A stretch of DNA of 64,000 nucleotides from Afipia sp. Root123D2 (GTDB taxonomy: Bacteria; Pseudomonadota; Alphaproteobacteria; Rhizobiales; Xanthobacteraceae): the NCBI RefSeq assembly GCF_001425835.1, contig NZ_LMDP01000002.1, forward strand, positions 372,001 through 436,000, read 5' to 3'. Below the pieces are notes generated by a model. That model saw only the letters and a list, made by a program, of their open reading frames with translations. It made no database searches and was not told where the DNA came from. The position numbers were made by a program, and so were the translations under genes. Shown piece by piece: positions 47,518-57,170 of this stretch (positions within the stretch are counted from its first letter, which is position 1; each line of letters begins with the position of its first letter).

Positions 47518-48419
47518 ACCCCGTCGATGGTCGGATCGCCGTCGGTCGCAACCACATTGCGCCCGACAAGGTCCTCAAGATGCGCCAGCACCGAATAACC
47601 TGCAGCCCCCATCAACCGCGGATCGATTCCGATATAGCTCGCGCGTACGATGGTCGGAATATCGGCAGCCCCTTTTGCGAGCCGATGCAGGATCGAGGCT
47701 TCGCGCGCCTTGCGGTGGCGGCTGAGGAAGTACACGAAGCGGATGGCATCGGGAATCTCGGCACCGTGGCCCGAGAAGTACAGATTTTCGTCACGCTGCG
47801 TCAGTTTGTCGAGCGACGCCATGTAGTCGATCATCGATCCGTCCGGCGGCGCGACGATGGAGGTCGACCATCCCATGACATGATCGCCGATGAACATCTG
47901 CCCGCGATCCTTGCACGCGAACGCCATATGGTTCGCGGTGTGGCCCGGCGTGGTCACCGCCTCCAGCGCCCAGCCTTCGCCTGAAACCACATCGCCATCC
48001 TTCAGGGTGACGTCGGGGCGGAAATTACGGTCCGCGCCGGATTCGGTCGAGCGGGTCTCGCTGGCATAGGCCGGACGCGACGCACGATGCGGCCCCTCCG
48101 CATAGACGGTGGCGCCGGTCGCAGCCTTGATGCGCGCAGTGCCGGGCGAATGATCGTTATGAGTGTGGGTGACGAAGATATGCGTCACGGTTTCATTGCG
48201 CACGGCGTTGAGCAGCGCTTCGGCATGTGCCTCATCGGCCGGACCGGGATCGATAATCGCGACCTTGCCCTTGCCGACAATGTAGCTGACCGACCCGGTG
48301 AACGTGAACGGACTGGGATTATTGCACAGCAGGCGGCGGACGCCGGGCGCCACCTCATCGACCACATTGGGTTGAAGCGGAAAATTCCGGTTGAACGGAA
48401 TGTCGTCGTTAACGTTCAC
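47490..48419 (-). CDS. MBL-fold metallo-hydrolase
   Basis: A 309-residue metallo-beta-lactamase-fold enzyme with the zinc motif THTHNDH, GHTANHM, GDHVMGWSTS and a later His in FSGHGAEIP. It carries a C-terminal winged-helix-type extension as in LACTB2-like hydrolases and RNA nucleases. Substrate unknown. ATG 48419. It lies 24 bases downstream of the stop of gcdH on the same strand and may be cotranscribed. Confidence 0.88.
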   Translation of the reverse strand: MNVNDDIPFNRNFPLQPNVVDEVAPGVRRLLCNNPSPFTFTGSVSYIVGKGKVAIIDPGPADEAHAEALLNAVRNETVTHIFVTHTHNDHSPGTARIKAATGATVYAEGPHRASRPAYASETRSTESGADRNFRPDVTLKDGDVVSGEGWALEAVTTPGHTANHMAFACKDRGQMFIGDHVMGWSTSIVAPPDGSMIDYMASLDKLTQRDENLYFSGHGAEIPDAIRFVYFLSRHRKAREASILHRLAKGAADIPTIVRASYIGIDPRLMGAAGYSVLAHLEDLVGRNVVATDGDPTIDGVYRLTGPLA

Positions 48420-48443
48420 GCTGCTGCTTGCCCGGTCAAAATC

Positions 48444-49658
48444 TTACGAGAATGCCTGGATGCCGGTGATGGCACGGCCGAGAATGAGGGCGTGCACATC
48501 ATGCGTTCCTTCGTAAGTATTCACAGTCTCGAGATTCTGGGCGTGACGCATCACGTGATATTCGCTGGAGATACCGTTGCCGCCGTGCATGTCGCGAGCA
48601 AGCCGCGCGATATCGAGCGCCTTGCCGCAATTGTTGCGCTTGACGATCGAGATCATTTCGGGGGCCATTTTGCCCTCGTCCATCAGGCGGCCAACGCGTA
48701 GCGATCCCTGCAGACCGAGCGCGATCTCGGTTTCCATATCGGCGAGCTTCTTCTGCACGAGCTGGGTCGCCGCCAACGGGCGGTTGAACTGCTTGCGGTC
48801 GAGCGTGTACCGGCGCGCGCGTGCGAAGCAATCCTCCGCCGCGCCCATCGCGCCCCACGAAATGCCATAGCGGGCGCGGTTGAGGCAGCCGAACGGTCCG
48901 GCCAGGCCCGAGACGTTCGGCAGCAGCGCGCTTTCCGGCACTACAACGCCGTCCATCACGATTTCGCCGGTGATCGACGCGCGCAACGACAGCTTGCCGC
49001 CGATCTTCGGCGCCGACAGGCCCTTCATGCCCTTTTCGAGAATAAAGCCGCGCACCTTGTTGTCATGCGCCGCGGATTTCGCCCACACCACGAACACGTC
49101 GGCGATCGGCGCGTTGGAAATCCACATCTTGGAACCGGTCAGGCGATAGCCGTCCGCGACCTTCTCGGCACGGGTCTTCATGCCGTCGGGATCGGAGCCG
49201 GCGTCCGGCTCGGTCAGGCCGAAGCAGCCGACCCACTCGCCGGTCGCGAGCTTGGGCAGATATTTCTTGCGCTGGCTTTCGTCGCCATAGGCATAGATCG
49301 GATACATCACCAGCGACGACTGCACGCTGTTCATCGAGCGGTAGCCGGAATCGACGCGCTCGATCTCGCGCGCCACGAGGCCGTAGGCGACATAGTTCGC
49401 GTTGGCGCAGCCATATTCCTCCGGCAGAGTGACGCCGATCAGGCCGAGTTCGCCCATCTCGTTAAAAATCTCACGGTCGGTTTTCTCTTCGAGATAAGCC
49501 TGCGTCACACGCGGCAGCAGCTTTTCCTGCGCATACGATCTCGCGGTGTCGCGGATCATGCGCTCGTCTTCGGTGAGCTGATCGTCGAGCACGAACGGAT
49601 CATCCCACTGGAACGTCACCTTGGCAGGTTTGTCCTTGGTCTGGGGTCGCGTGCTCAT
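48444..49658 (-). CDS. gcdH: glutaryl-CoA dehydrogenase (acyl-CoA dehydrogenase family)
   Basis: A 404-residue flavoenzyme resembling GcdH, which oxidises and decarboxylates glutaryl-CoA in lysine, tryptophan and benzoate breakdown. Visible are [55 protein letters not shown] and the C-terminal [18 protein letters not shown], with Glu in the catalytic-base position. ATG 49658. Downstream lies the MBL hydrolase, 24 bases away on the same strand. Confidence 0.92.
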   Translation of the reverse strand: MSTRPQTKDKPAKVTFQWDDPFVLDDQLTEDERMIRDTARSYAQEKLLPRVTQAYLEEKTDREIFNEMGELGLIGVTLPEEYGCANANYVAYGLVAREIERVDSGYRSMNSVQSSLVMYPIYAYGDESQRKKYLPKLATGEWVGCFGLTEPDAGSDPDGMKTRAEKVADGYRLTGSKMWISNAPIADVFVVWAKSAAHDNKVRGFILEKGMKGLSAPKIGGKLSLRASITGEIVMDGVVVPESALLPNVSGLAGPFGCLNRARYGISWGAMGAAEDCFARARRYTLDRKQFNRPLAATQLVQKKLADMETEIALGLQGSLRVGRLMDEGKMAPEMISIVKRNNCGKALDIARLARDMHGGNGISSEYHVMRHAQNLETVNTYEGTHDVHALILGRAITGIQAFS

Positions 49659-49775
49659 GAGAAAGTCCTTTCAGATAACAGCCGCAAGTTTTGCGCGGCA
49701 ATTTTTACGTTAAATCCTTGGCCTCAGGTTGCAAGCGCAAAACCGGTTCCTCGAATGAGGATTGCGCACACGCCT

Positions 49776-50852
49776 TCAGCCGTCAAACGGCTCGTTGGAC
49801 ACGATCTCGATGCCGAATCCGGAGAGACCCTTGTAGTCGTGAGCCGATGAGGTGAGATGACGGATCGACGTCACGCCAAGATCGCGCAGGATCTGGGCAC
49901 CGACGCCGACCTCGCGCCACTGGCGGTTGCGATCGGCTTCGGCGGAATGATCGCCGTCGAGCGGCGCCACCGGCACACCAGCCGCGCCGTCGCGCAGGTA
50001 GACCAAAACGCCGCTGCCGTTCTTCCTGAAGGCTTCGAGAGCGGTGGACACCCGGTCGTTGCCGAAGAAAATATCACGCACGATATTGGGCTTGTGAAAC
50101 CGCGTCAGCACGCTCTGCCCGTCGCCGATGCTGTTGTAGACAAAGGCGACGTGATAGATCGGATCGAACGGCGAACGATAGGCATAGCCCTGGAGCGGTC
50201 CGATCGGGCTGTCCACCGTGAAACTCGATACGCGTTCGATCAGTTTTTCGCGCGCCTGCCGGTACGCGATCATGTCCGCGATAGTGACGTGCTTAAGATT
50301 GTGCTGCCGGGCGAACTGAACGACCTGCTCGCCCTTCATCACCGTGCCGTCGTCATTCATCAATTCGCTGATGACGCCGACCGGCGGAAGATTTGACATC
50401 TTGCAGAGATCGACCGCAGCCTCGGTATGGCCCGAACGCAGCAGCACGCCGCCGTCGCGCGCAATCAGCGGAAAGATGTGGCCGGGGCGCGCGAAATCCG
50501 CAGCACCGGCGTTCGGGTTCGCCAGTGCGCGGCAGCAGGCGGTTCGCTCTTCGGCCGAAATGCCGGTGGTCATGCCCGGCTTGTAATCGATCGACACCGT
50601 GAAGGCGGTTGTGTGGTTGGAGTCGTTGTGCGCCACCATCGGATCGAGCCGCAGACGGCGCGCCTCCTCCGTCGTGAGCGGCGCGCAAACGATGCCGGAG
50701 GTATGGCGGATGATGAACGCCATCTTGTCGGCGGTACAGAGCGAGGCGGCGACGATCAGATCGCCCTCGCCTTCCCGGTCCTCGTCGTCAGTCACGACAA
50801 CAATCTCGCCGGCGGCGAAGGCCTTGAGGACCTCGGGAATAGGATGGGGCAT
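49776..50852 (-). CDS. ribB: 3,4-dihydroxy-2-butanone 4-phosphate synthase with a degenerate RibA-like domain
   Basis: A 358-residue protein. The N-terminal RibB domain is intact (VVTDDEDREGEGDL, the metal-site His in SGHTEAAVDL and the catalytic Glu region), supplying the four-carbon unit of riboflavin. The C-terminal half retains the outline of GTP cyclohydrolase II but lacks its zinc cysteines (CxxGDxFxSxRCDC), so it cannot be an active RibA. I chose ATG 50852. No FMN riboswitch motif was found upstream. Confidence 0.9.
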   Translation of the reverse strand: MPHPIPEVLKAFAAGEIVVVTDDEDREGEGDLIVAASLCTADKMAFIIRHTSGIVCAPLTTEEARRLRLDPMVAHNDSNHTTAFTVSIDYKPGMTTGISAEERTACCRALANPNAGAADFARPGHIFPLIARDGGVLLRSGHTEAAVDLCKMSNLPPVGVISELMNDDGTVMKGEQVVQFARQHNLKHVTIADMIAYRQAREKLIERVSSFTVDSPIGPLQGYAYRSPFDPIYHVAFVYNSIGDGQSVLTRFHKPNIVRDIFFGNDRVSTALEAFRKNGSGVLVYLRDGAAGVPVAPLDGDHSAEADRNRQWREVGVGAQILRDLGVTSIRHLTSSAHDYKGLSGFGIEIVSNEPFDG

Positions 50853-51010
50853 CAATGTGCTCGCTTGTGAATTTGACGGCCTGATCCTATGGCTCAGGCC
50901 GCGCTGCGGCGCAACAGCACTCTCCACATGGCGGTTATCCACCCGCTTTTCCAGCCAAATCGGGCTGGATCGGACGCGAAAATCCGTATGAAACGTCCTG
51001 ATTCCGGTCG

Positions 51011-51889
51011 TCAGGCTGCCGACTGCTCTCGTTCATTCCGCAGGCTGAAATCGTAGCGCAGATAACGGTGAGGCCGGCCGATGCGCCCGCCGCCCAGCGG
51101 CAAGGTTTCGGTCCGGCGTTCGAACTCCGCGACCAGGGAATCCTTGACGCCGAAGACCACGTCGGAATCCAGATATTCGTCACCCTTCACGAATACATGG
51201 GTCACGAGCTTTTCGTGGCCGGGCGCGGCAATCATGAAATGGACATGCGCCGGGCGGAACGCATGGCGGCCGGCCGCCGCCAGCAATTCGCCCGCAGGGC
51301 CATCGACGGGGATCGGATAACTGCGCGGCATAATCGACCAGAACCAGAAGCGCCCCTCTGCGTCAGTCCGGAGCCTGCCGCGGAGGAAAAACACGCCGGG
51401 CTCGCTGAGCTGCAAATCGTAATGCCCCTCGTCGTCCGATTGCCAAACGTCGACGGTTGCATTGGCGAGAACAGAGCCATCCGACGAGCGGACAATGCCC
51501 TCAACGAACAGCGGCTCGCCTTCGAGGCCGCCGGAAATATCCGCGCCAGGTTCGACGGCGGGCGCGCCCTCGACGTAAAACGGCCCGAGCACCGTCGTTT
51601 CCGTCGTGGCGCCGCCGCGCGCATGGTTGATCGTATCCACGAGCATGGAAACCCCGAGCGTATCGGACAGCAGGATGAACTCCTGCCGGCGCTCGTCGCA
51701 CATCTGGCCAGTCCGGGTCAGGAAGTCGATCGCCGTGGCCCATTCTGCCTCGGTGGGCCGCAACTCGCGCACGAACGCGTGCAAATGGCGCACGAGACTC
51801 TGAAGCATCTGCCGTGTCCGCGGATCCGGCGCATGCGCGATGCGGTCGAGAACGGCTTGCGTGAGCGTCTGTTCACTGTAATCGCGCAT
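51011..51889 (-). CDS. intradiol ring-cleavage dioxygenase (catechol/hydroxyquinol 1,2-type)
   Basis: A 292-residue non-heme Fe(III) enzyme. The N-terminal dimerisation helices are followed by the catalytic domain, with LGPFYVEGAP, VDVWQSDDEGHYD (Tyr ligand), PRSYPIP (Tyr ligand) and RPAHVHFM (two His ligands). The N-terminal half resembles hydroxyquinol 1,2-dioxygenases more than simple catechol enzymes. ATG 51889 has GGAG eight bases upstream; a TTG start farther out is not needed. Confidence 0.9.
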   Translation of the reverse strand: MRDYSEQTLTQAVLDRIAHAPDPRTRQMLQSLVRHLHAFVRELRPTEAEWATAIDFLTRTGQMCDERRQEFILLSDTLGVSMLVDTINHARGGATTETTVLGPFYVEGAPAVEPGADISGGLEGEPLFVEGIVRSSDGSVLANATVDVWQSDDEGHYDLQLSEPGVFFLRGRLRTDAEGRFWFWSIMPRSYPIPVDGPAGELLAAAGRHAFRPAHVHFMIAAPGHEKLVTHVFVKGDEYLDSDVVFGVKDSLVAEFERRTETLPLGGGRIGRPHRYLRYDFSLRNEREQSAA

Positions 51890-51975
51890 GACGAACTCCG
51901 GATTGGTCAGCCTCAGTGCCAAACGGCGATAGCACGTCGCCGCTTCGGACGATCATCAAATCGAGGTCAAATTGC

Positions 51976-53700
51976 CTACGGCAGGACTTCCTTGCGCTCG
52001 CGCAGGCTGGCGTCCATTTCGGCGCGCATGTCCGCCAGCAACCCTTGATCGGCAGTCTGGATCACCTTGTAGAGTTCGCGGGCATCGCTGATCCGGGTCA
52101 CCGTCACGTAGTCGGCGCCAGCCTCGTACTGATCGTCGACATCAGCCAGGAGGTCGGCGGTCGCGACAATCTTCGCGGTTGGATTGAGCGAGCGGACGTG
52201 ACGGACCAGTTTCTCGTTGTTCGCGCCCTTCAGGAGCGAGTCCGGTACGCTCAGAATAATGATTTCGGCCTTCCCGACACCGGCATGAGTCAGGGTATCG
52301 ACGTTGCTGATATCGCCATAGACGACGTGGATGCCCCGCTGCACCAGGGTACGAAACACGTTGGGATTGAAGTCCACCACGCTGATCTGGCCGAGCAGCG
52401 ACTTGTCCTGCTGTTCGATCTCGCTGAGCAGGGCGCTCGCTGCGCGAAAGAAGCCGAGAATGACGATCCGCCGCGCCTCGCCATGACCGCCGCCCTCATG
52501 GTCGGCATCCTGACCATGGTCGAGGTCGCGCAGGCCGAGCCGTTTCAGCGGGCCGATCGCAGCGCGGGTGATCTGGTCGCTGCGCGCGATGACGAAAGTG
52601 CTGACAACCGCGAGGATGACGAACGCAAACGACGCCGCATTCGCGGTCTGCATGCTGATGTGCTTGGCCGCGACACCGGTCTGGATCACCACCAGCGAAA
52701 ACTCGCTGATCTGTGCGAGATTGAGCGCGGGCAAAAGGCTGGCACGCAGCCCCTGCTTCAACAGGTACAGCGGCAAGAATGTCGTCACCAGCCTGCTCAC
52801 CACCGTGAACACCGCGATCACCAGCGCAAGACTGATCACCGAACCACTCGGCACCGGGATCGTCATACCCAGCGCAACGAAGAAAAGCGTAATGAAGAAG
52901 TCGCGCAGCGTCGTGACCTTCGCCGTCACATCGAGTGCATAGGGGAAGGTGGACAGTGATACGCCCGCGACCAGCGATCCCATCTCACGGGACAGATGCA
53001 GCCGCTCCGCGACCTCGCCGATCAAGAAGCACCAGGCCAGGGCACCGAGCAGGACCAGTTCGGGCTGGCGCGCGATCTGATGAAACAGTTTCGGCAACAC
53101 ATAGCGGCTGAGCAGCAGTGCGGTTGCGACCAGCACGCCGACACGTACGACCGACAACAGGACGATGCTGATCTGCAGATCGTCGAGACTGGGCTGCACG
53201 GCGAGAAACAGGATCGCGAAAATATCCTGCAACACCAGAACGCCGAGGGTGATGCGTCCCGGCAGCGTGTCCAGTTCGCGTTTCTCGTACAGGACCTTGA
53301 CGATGATGACGGTGCTGCTCAGCACACACGCGACGCAGAGATAGAGCGCATCGAACTTGCCGCCGCCGAGGGACAATCCGATCCCGACAAAGAAAGCAAT
53401 GCCGAGCAGACAACCTCCGATCATCTGCCCGCCGGCCGTGAACAGAATCACCTTGCCGGCCCGGATGATCTTCTTCAGGTCGATTTCGAGCCCGATCATG
53501 AACAGCATGAAGATCAGGCCGAGTTCGGAGATGACGCTGATGGATTCTTCGGAGTGAACCCATCCTATGCCGAACGGGCCGATCACAAACCCGCCGATGA
53601 GATAGGCGAGAATCAGCGGTTGCCGGGAAAAATGCGCGACAAGCCCCAGCACCCACGCAAACAGGATGCACAGCGTGACATCTCGAATGAGATCGTGCAT
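51976..53700 (-). CDS. CPA2-family cation/proton antiporter with RCK domain (Kef-like)
   Basis: A 574-residue inner-membrane protein with about twelve helices typical of the Na+/H+ exchanger fold (PLILAYLIGGFVIGPFGIG, GLIFMLFMIGLEIDL, VLVLQDIFAILFLA) followed by a TrkA-N/RCK nucleotide-binding domain (IVILGFFRAASALL, VVDFNP, VVYGDISNVDTL). It probably exports K+ (or Na+) and is gated by NAD(H) or a glutathione adduct, as in KefB/C; which applies is unknown. ATG 53700. The next 347 bases (53701-54047) contain no gene. Confidence 0.9.
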   Translation of the reverse strand: MHDLIRDVTLCILFAWVLGLVAHFSRQPLILAYLIGGFVIGPFGIGWVHSEESISVISELGLIFMLFMIGLEIDLKKIIRAGKVILFTAGGQMIGGCLLGIAFFVGIGLSLGGGKFDALYLCVACVLSSTVIIVKVLYEKRELDTLPGRITLGVLVLQDIFAILFLAVQPSLDDLQISIVLLSVVRVGVLVATALLLSRYVLPKLFHQIARQPELVLLGALAWCFLIGEVAERLHLSREMGSLVAGVSLSTFPYALDVTAKVTTLRDFFITLFFVALGMTIPVPSGSVISLALVIAVFTVVSRLVTTFLPLYLLKQGLRASLLPALNLAQISEFSLVVIQTGVAAKHISMQTANAASFAFVILAVVSTFVIARSDQITRAAIGPLKRLGLRDLDHGQDADHEGGGHGEARRIVILGFFRAASALLSEIEQQDKSLLGQISVVDFNPNVFRTLVQRGIHVVYGDISNVDTLTHAGVGKAEIIILSVPDSLLKGANNEKLVRHVRSLNPTAKIVATADLLADVDDQYEAGADYVTVTRISDARELYKVIQTADQGLLADMRAEMDASLRERKEVLP

Positions 53701-54047
53701 GTCCTCAGCTGATCCAGTGATGAAATCCCCGGAACCTGTATAGGGCCGCCACAATTGGTCTGAAAGTCCTAATTTCCGCGGGGCGTTGGCGGGATGGTGG
53801 ACGACAATTTGTCGCGCTGCGTCAGTGCATCGGGCGAATCAACCCGTTGCCCTTATCCAGCGGATTTTATCCATTGAATTCATGCGATGGCGACCTCACC
53901 TGTCCGTACGGGTTGAACGATCGCCGCCGGATGGTCACAATAGCCCGGCAGGGAATCTTCTGCGGTGTTCAAGCCTGATTCGACACTCATTCTCTCGCGC
54001 GGTTTCCTCCCAACCTCTTTTAGAACGAATTGCTGCAAGGCTTTCCC

Positions 54048-54518
54048 ATGACATCTCGCGTGATCTCCCTTTCCAATACTGTAGCCGGCGTGCTGCTCTC
54101 ACTGGTGGCCCTGACGTTCACAGGGTCCGATGCGACGGCACAGGAGGGCGCATCACCGGCGGGAGTCTGGCTCACGGAGAAAGGCGATGCCCGAATCCAG
54201 GTCACGCATTGCGGCTCGGGGATTTGCGGCAAGGTGGTTTGGCTCCGCGACCCGATCGACGCCGCCACCGGCAAACCGCAGACCGACGACAAGAACCCGA
54301 ATCCGTCGCTGGCCGCCCGTCCGATGATCGGCTTGCCGCTGTTCAACGATATGCGGTCGACCGCACCGTCCCAATGGGCGGGTCGAATCTACAATGCAGA
54401 TGACGGCAGGTTCTATGCGAGCAACATCGCCATGACAGGACCGACGACCCTGCGAGTCGAGGGCTGTGTCGGCGCTTTGTGCGGCGGTGAGACCTGGAAA
54501 AAGATCAGCGGCCGCTGA
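54048..54518 (+). CDS. DUF2147 exported protein
   Basis: A 156-residue protein with a signal peptide (SNTVAGVLLSLVALTFTGSDATA) and a single DUF2147 domain (GVWLTEKGDARIQVTHCGSGICGKVVWL...WAGRIYNADDGRFY...LRVEGCVGALCGGETWKK). It is periplasmic, of unknown function and often encoded near envelope genes. ATG 54048. The mini-island starts 33 bases after its stop. Confidence 0.88.
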   Translation: MTSRVISLSNTVAGVLLSLVALTFTGSDATAQEGASPAGVWLTEKGDARIQVTHCGSGICGKVVWLRDPIDAATGKPQTDDKNPNPSLAARPMIGLPLFNDMRSTAPSQWAGRIYNADDGRFYASNIAMTGPTTLRVEGCVGALCGGETWKKISGR

Positions 54519-54551
54519 GGCCGAAAAATATATGTAATTTCAGGAAGATAC

Positions 54552-54599
54552 ATGGTCGGAGTGGCAGGATTTGAACCTGCGACCCCTGCGTCCCGAACG
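54552..54599 (-). repeat. attL: 48-base copy of tRNA-Pro 3' end
   Basis: Identical to 57239-57286, including the CCA end and T-loop, but the 5' half of a tRNA is missing. Confidence 0.95.
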
Positions 54600-54682
54600 A
54601 AATGTTCTATCCGCAAATAATTGATTTTACTGTGCTTTTCGTTTTACCTGATGTCATATTTTCACGTTTCGTTCACGGTATA

Positions 54683-54702
54683 TCTGCAACGAAACTGCAA
54701 AC
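54683..54702 (+). repeat. island-internal direct repeat, left copy
   Basis: TCTGCAAC-GAAACTGCAAACA, one base shorter than the right copy at 57171-57192. Candidates are integrase arm sites or a duplicated end. Confidence 0.6.
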
Positions 54703-54856
54703 AGCGGGCGGGTATTTGAATACTTGCTCGCGGAGTATGGGCCTCGATTTTTCACGAAGCTAAAGCTCCAGGCCAGTTCAGTGGAACTAGACCCTTGCGG
54801 GGAAATACAGAGTCACCGTTAATCCCCTGTCAGCAGCGAACCACTGGACGTCCTGT

Positions 54857-56092
54857 ATGAAACTCAATCACTGGGAGCCTGATCTGCGAACGATCAGCAC
54901 GTGGATTCAGGACGGCGAGATTGACTTACAACCTAATTTCCAGCGAGGCGATGTCTGGCCTCTCCCCAAAAAGCGGAAGCTGATTGACACTGTTCTAAGG
55001 GGCTGGTCCATACCGCCAATCCACGTCGTCGTGACGCCCTCTGGCACGCTTGAGGTTTTGGATGGCCAGCAGCGCTTAACCGCCATCCGGGACTTCATGA
55101 GGGATGACTTCCCTGTCGATGGCTCGGTTGAACCGTTCGATCATTCGATTGAAGAACTGCACGGCACCCGATATTCGAATCTACCGCTTACGATGCGGAG
55201 GGCGTTCGATCAGTATACACTTCGGGTTTTCCGCATAACGGACTCCCGAACAATGGGAATGGGAGAGCTAGCCGCATTTCATCTTTGGTGGGCACTCAAA
55301 AATCTTAGCGAAAAGACGGTACTGCTTCTCGAAGAGCCTGAATCTTATCTATCACCAAGTTGCCAGACCGCTTTTGCGATCATTTTGGCGCAGCGCGCTG
55401 TCCAAATGAAAGCGTTCGTTATTTTAACAACGCATTCTCCTGCGATCATAAGAGAAGCAGGCCTACACAATCTTCGCTTTCTTTATCGTGACGGACGAAA
55501 TTCGCTTCTTAGCAATCCAAAGAGAATCGAAGCACTGCTCAATGGCGTCGGAATAGAGACACGAACCGACACAATATTGCTGGTTGAAGACCAAGCTGCA
55601 GCTTTATTCACTGGCCTATGGCTAGCGCACTTTGATCCGATGGTTGCGATTGGAGTCGAAGTTCATCCATTAAAAGGAGCGAGCAATATAAACAAATTAC
55701 TTGAAGCCTTTCCATCTACGGCAAGCTCTGTTCGAATACGCGGCCTGTATGATGGCGATCAAAAAGGCCAAGTGCCACGAGGAATAGAGCACCTAGCGGC
55801 CTTTCTTCCTGGTGATGTTTGCCTTGAGGCTATGTACCGCAAAATGCTCGCGGCTGATTATGATCGGGTTGGCCCTCTGCTCGGAATAGCTGATCTGGCA
55901 GCCATTCTTTATTCTCTCAGACAGTACGAAGACCATGATTGGTTCGTTAAGCTGGCGAGTGCGGCGAATTTAACGATTGAGCAACTCCACCTACCGCTGT
56001 TTAAGGCTTGGATATCTGATCAAAACAATCTGAATCTTGCCAAACAGGCATTCGAAGCACTGCAAAAAATCCTTGATTCCAATCGTTACTAA
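54857..56092 (+). CDS. chimeric DUF262 (GmrS-like) N-terminus fused to OLD-family ATPase-Toprim C-terminus
   Basis: A 411-residue protein. Residues 1 to about 128 match the DUF262/GmrS fold: PNFQRGDVWP (27-36) and DGQQRLTAI (69-77), the latter thought to hydrolyse NTP or cut modified DNA. From about 131 the sequence is the C-terminal half of an OLD-like protein: signature-like MGMGELAAF (133-141), Walker B LLLEEPES (156-163), HSP of the H-loop (193-195), then a Toprim nuclease core with Glu in LLVED (241-245) and YDGD (298-301). No Walker A is present and the rest of DUF262 is lost. The frame is continuous. Two sampled 60-base lines in the right half are 40-45% GC and three in the left half 52-62%. 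ATG 54857. It is either a natural fusion effector or a scar from gene deletion. Confidence 0.8.
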   Translation: MKLNHWEPDLRTISTWIQDGEIDLQPNFQRGDVWPLPKKRKLIDTVLRGWSIPPIHVVVTPSGTLEVLDGQQRLTAIRDFMRDDFPVDGSVEPFDHSIEELHGTRYSNLPLTMRRAFDQYTLRVFRITDSRTMGMGELAAFHLWWALKNLSEKTVLLLEEPESYLSPSCQTAFAIILAQRAVQMKAFVILTTHSPAIIREAGLHNLRFLYRDGRNSLLSNPKRIEALLNGVGIETRTDTILLVEDQAAALFTGLWLAHFDPMVAIGVEVHPLKGASNINKLLEAFPSTASSVRIRGLYDGDQKGQVPRGIEHLAAFLPGDVCLEAMYRKMLAADYDRVGPLLGIADLAAILYSLRQYEDHDWFVKLASAANLTIEQLHLPLFKAWISDQNNLNLAKQAFEALQKILDSNRY

Positions 56093-56172
56093 TCGCATCC
56101 AAAACAGAGGCCGACGTGACAGTTCTCCAGAATGCGAGACTATCTCGTGGAGAGCAACTGGCCGATTAGCCT

Positions 56173-56826
56173 TCAATGGGCAACTCGTTCCGGCTTCTTC
56201 CCGACTCTGACCTTAATGGCTTGAGACTTCTCCTTTTCTAGCCCATCTCTTAAACCGGCGGAAGCTGCTATACCAATTTCCGCAAGGACTTCCGTTAGCG
56301 CATTAACGGCTGGAGCAAACTCTTGCTCTTTGCTAGGCGCGATCTCAAACTTGACTCCTAATTCTATTTGGAACGCTAGAAATGCAGAGGGCGGTTCTAG
56401 TTTCCATCCAGCATCAATTAGTGCATGCGCGATTACATTTGCGAAGTTCTTGGCCTCGGGGTCATCTTGGTATGTTACCAAGTCAAACACTTGCCCCTGA
56501 AATGGCCTTGCCGCTTCGATTAACCTTGCACTTTGTTCTTGGTTTAGGGATCGCCATGCCATTTCTTTTTCGAGCGTAAGCCTGGCGAGTCTCTCTCCTT
56601 CCGCGATTCTATTAGCTTCAGCTCCTCGAGCATCCGCTAGAGAAATGCGTTCGTCAGAATCTTGTTTATATTTCTCAAACTCAGTTTTGGACTCCGAAAT
56701 CTCGGCTCTCTGCAATCTTACAACAAACCAAGTTGAAAGCCCTGCGATCAAACCAGCCACCCCTACAATCAGGAGTGAAGCACGCATTAGATCTTCCCAG
56801 CTGTGGAGCGAGAGACCCCAAATCAT
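56173..56826 (-). CDS. hypothetical membrane-anchored coiled-coil protein
   Basis: A 217-residue protein: N-terminal segment then one transmembrane helix (about 20-42, LLIVGVAGLIAGLSTWFVV), a coiled-coil (about 45-105, rich in Glu, Lys, Arg, Ala), and a C-terminal globular region with FLAFQIELGVKF. Family unknown to me. It is convergent with the chimera gene, 80 bases apart. The start was set at ATG 56826 because AAAGAGAG precedes it; an ATG 24 bases upstream is possible. It is the second cargo gene of the mini-island. Confidence 0.6.
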   Translation of the reverse strand: MIWGLSLHSWEDLMRASLLIVGVAGLIAGLSTWFVVRLQRAEISESKTEFEKYKQDSDERISLADARGAEANRIAEGERLARLTLEKEMAWRSLNQEQSARLIEAARPFQGQVFDLVTYQDDPEAKNFANVIAHALIDAGWKLEPPSAFLAFQIELGVKFEIAPSKEQEFAPAVNALTEVLAEIGIAASAGLRDGLEKEKSQAIKVRVGKKPERVAH

Positions 56827-57022
56827 TTTCGCTCTCTTTGAAATAGTCATTTTAGACAATCGGGTGTCGGTTTGTCTGAGTCCTACGAGCATGAAGCAAC
56901 AAATCGCGAAGACGCGGCGACCGCTATTAGGTGTCAATAGCTTTAGGCTGACCTCAATTCGATTTGCTGGAATACAAAATCAAAGAACGAGGAAATAGCC
57001 GAACCAAAATCGCGCCTTGGCT

Positions 57023-57053
57023 TGGCTAGGCTTTGAACCTGCGCACCCTGCGT
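57023..57053 (-). repeat. degenerate third tRNA-Pro-like piece inside the island
   Basis: TTTGAACCTGCG-CA-CCCTGCGT resembles the tRNA-Pro T-arm copy with two substitutions in 22 positions, preceded by TTGGCTAGG. This suggests an older integration at the same target. Confidence 0.4.
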
Positions 57054-57170
57054 ACTAGGCGCAACCAAGAGTAATTCACACACAATGAGCGACGATTCGA
57101 AACGGAAACACTCGAATGTGGGATGGAAAGATCAAGCTTAGTACAAAACTGACGCTTTTCGGAGCGCGTT

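Noticed and set aside
50853-51010. Possible FMN riboswitch before ribB
   Set aside because: The AGGGTGAAATTCCC-type core and the other conserved FMN-element segments are absent on the minus strand.
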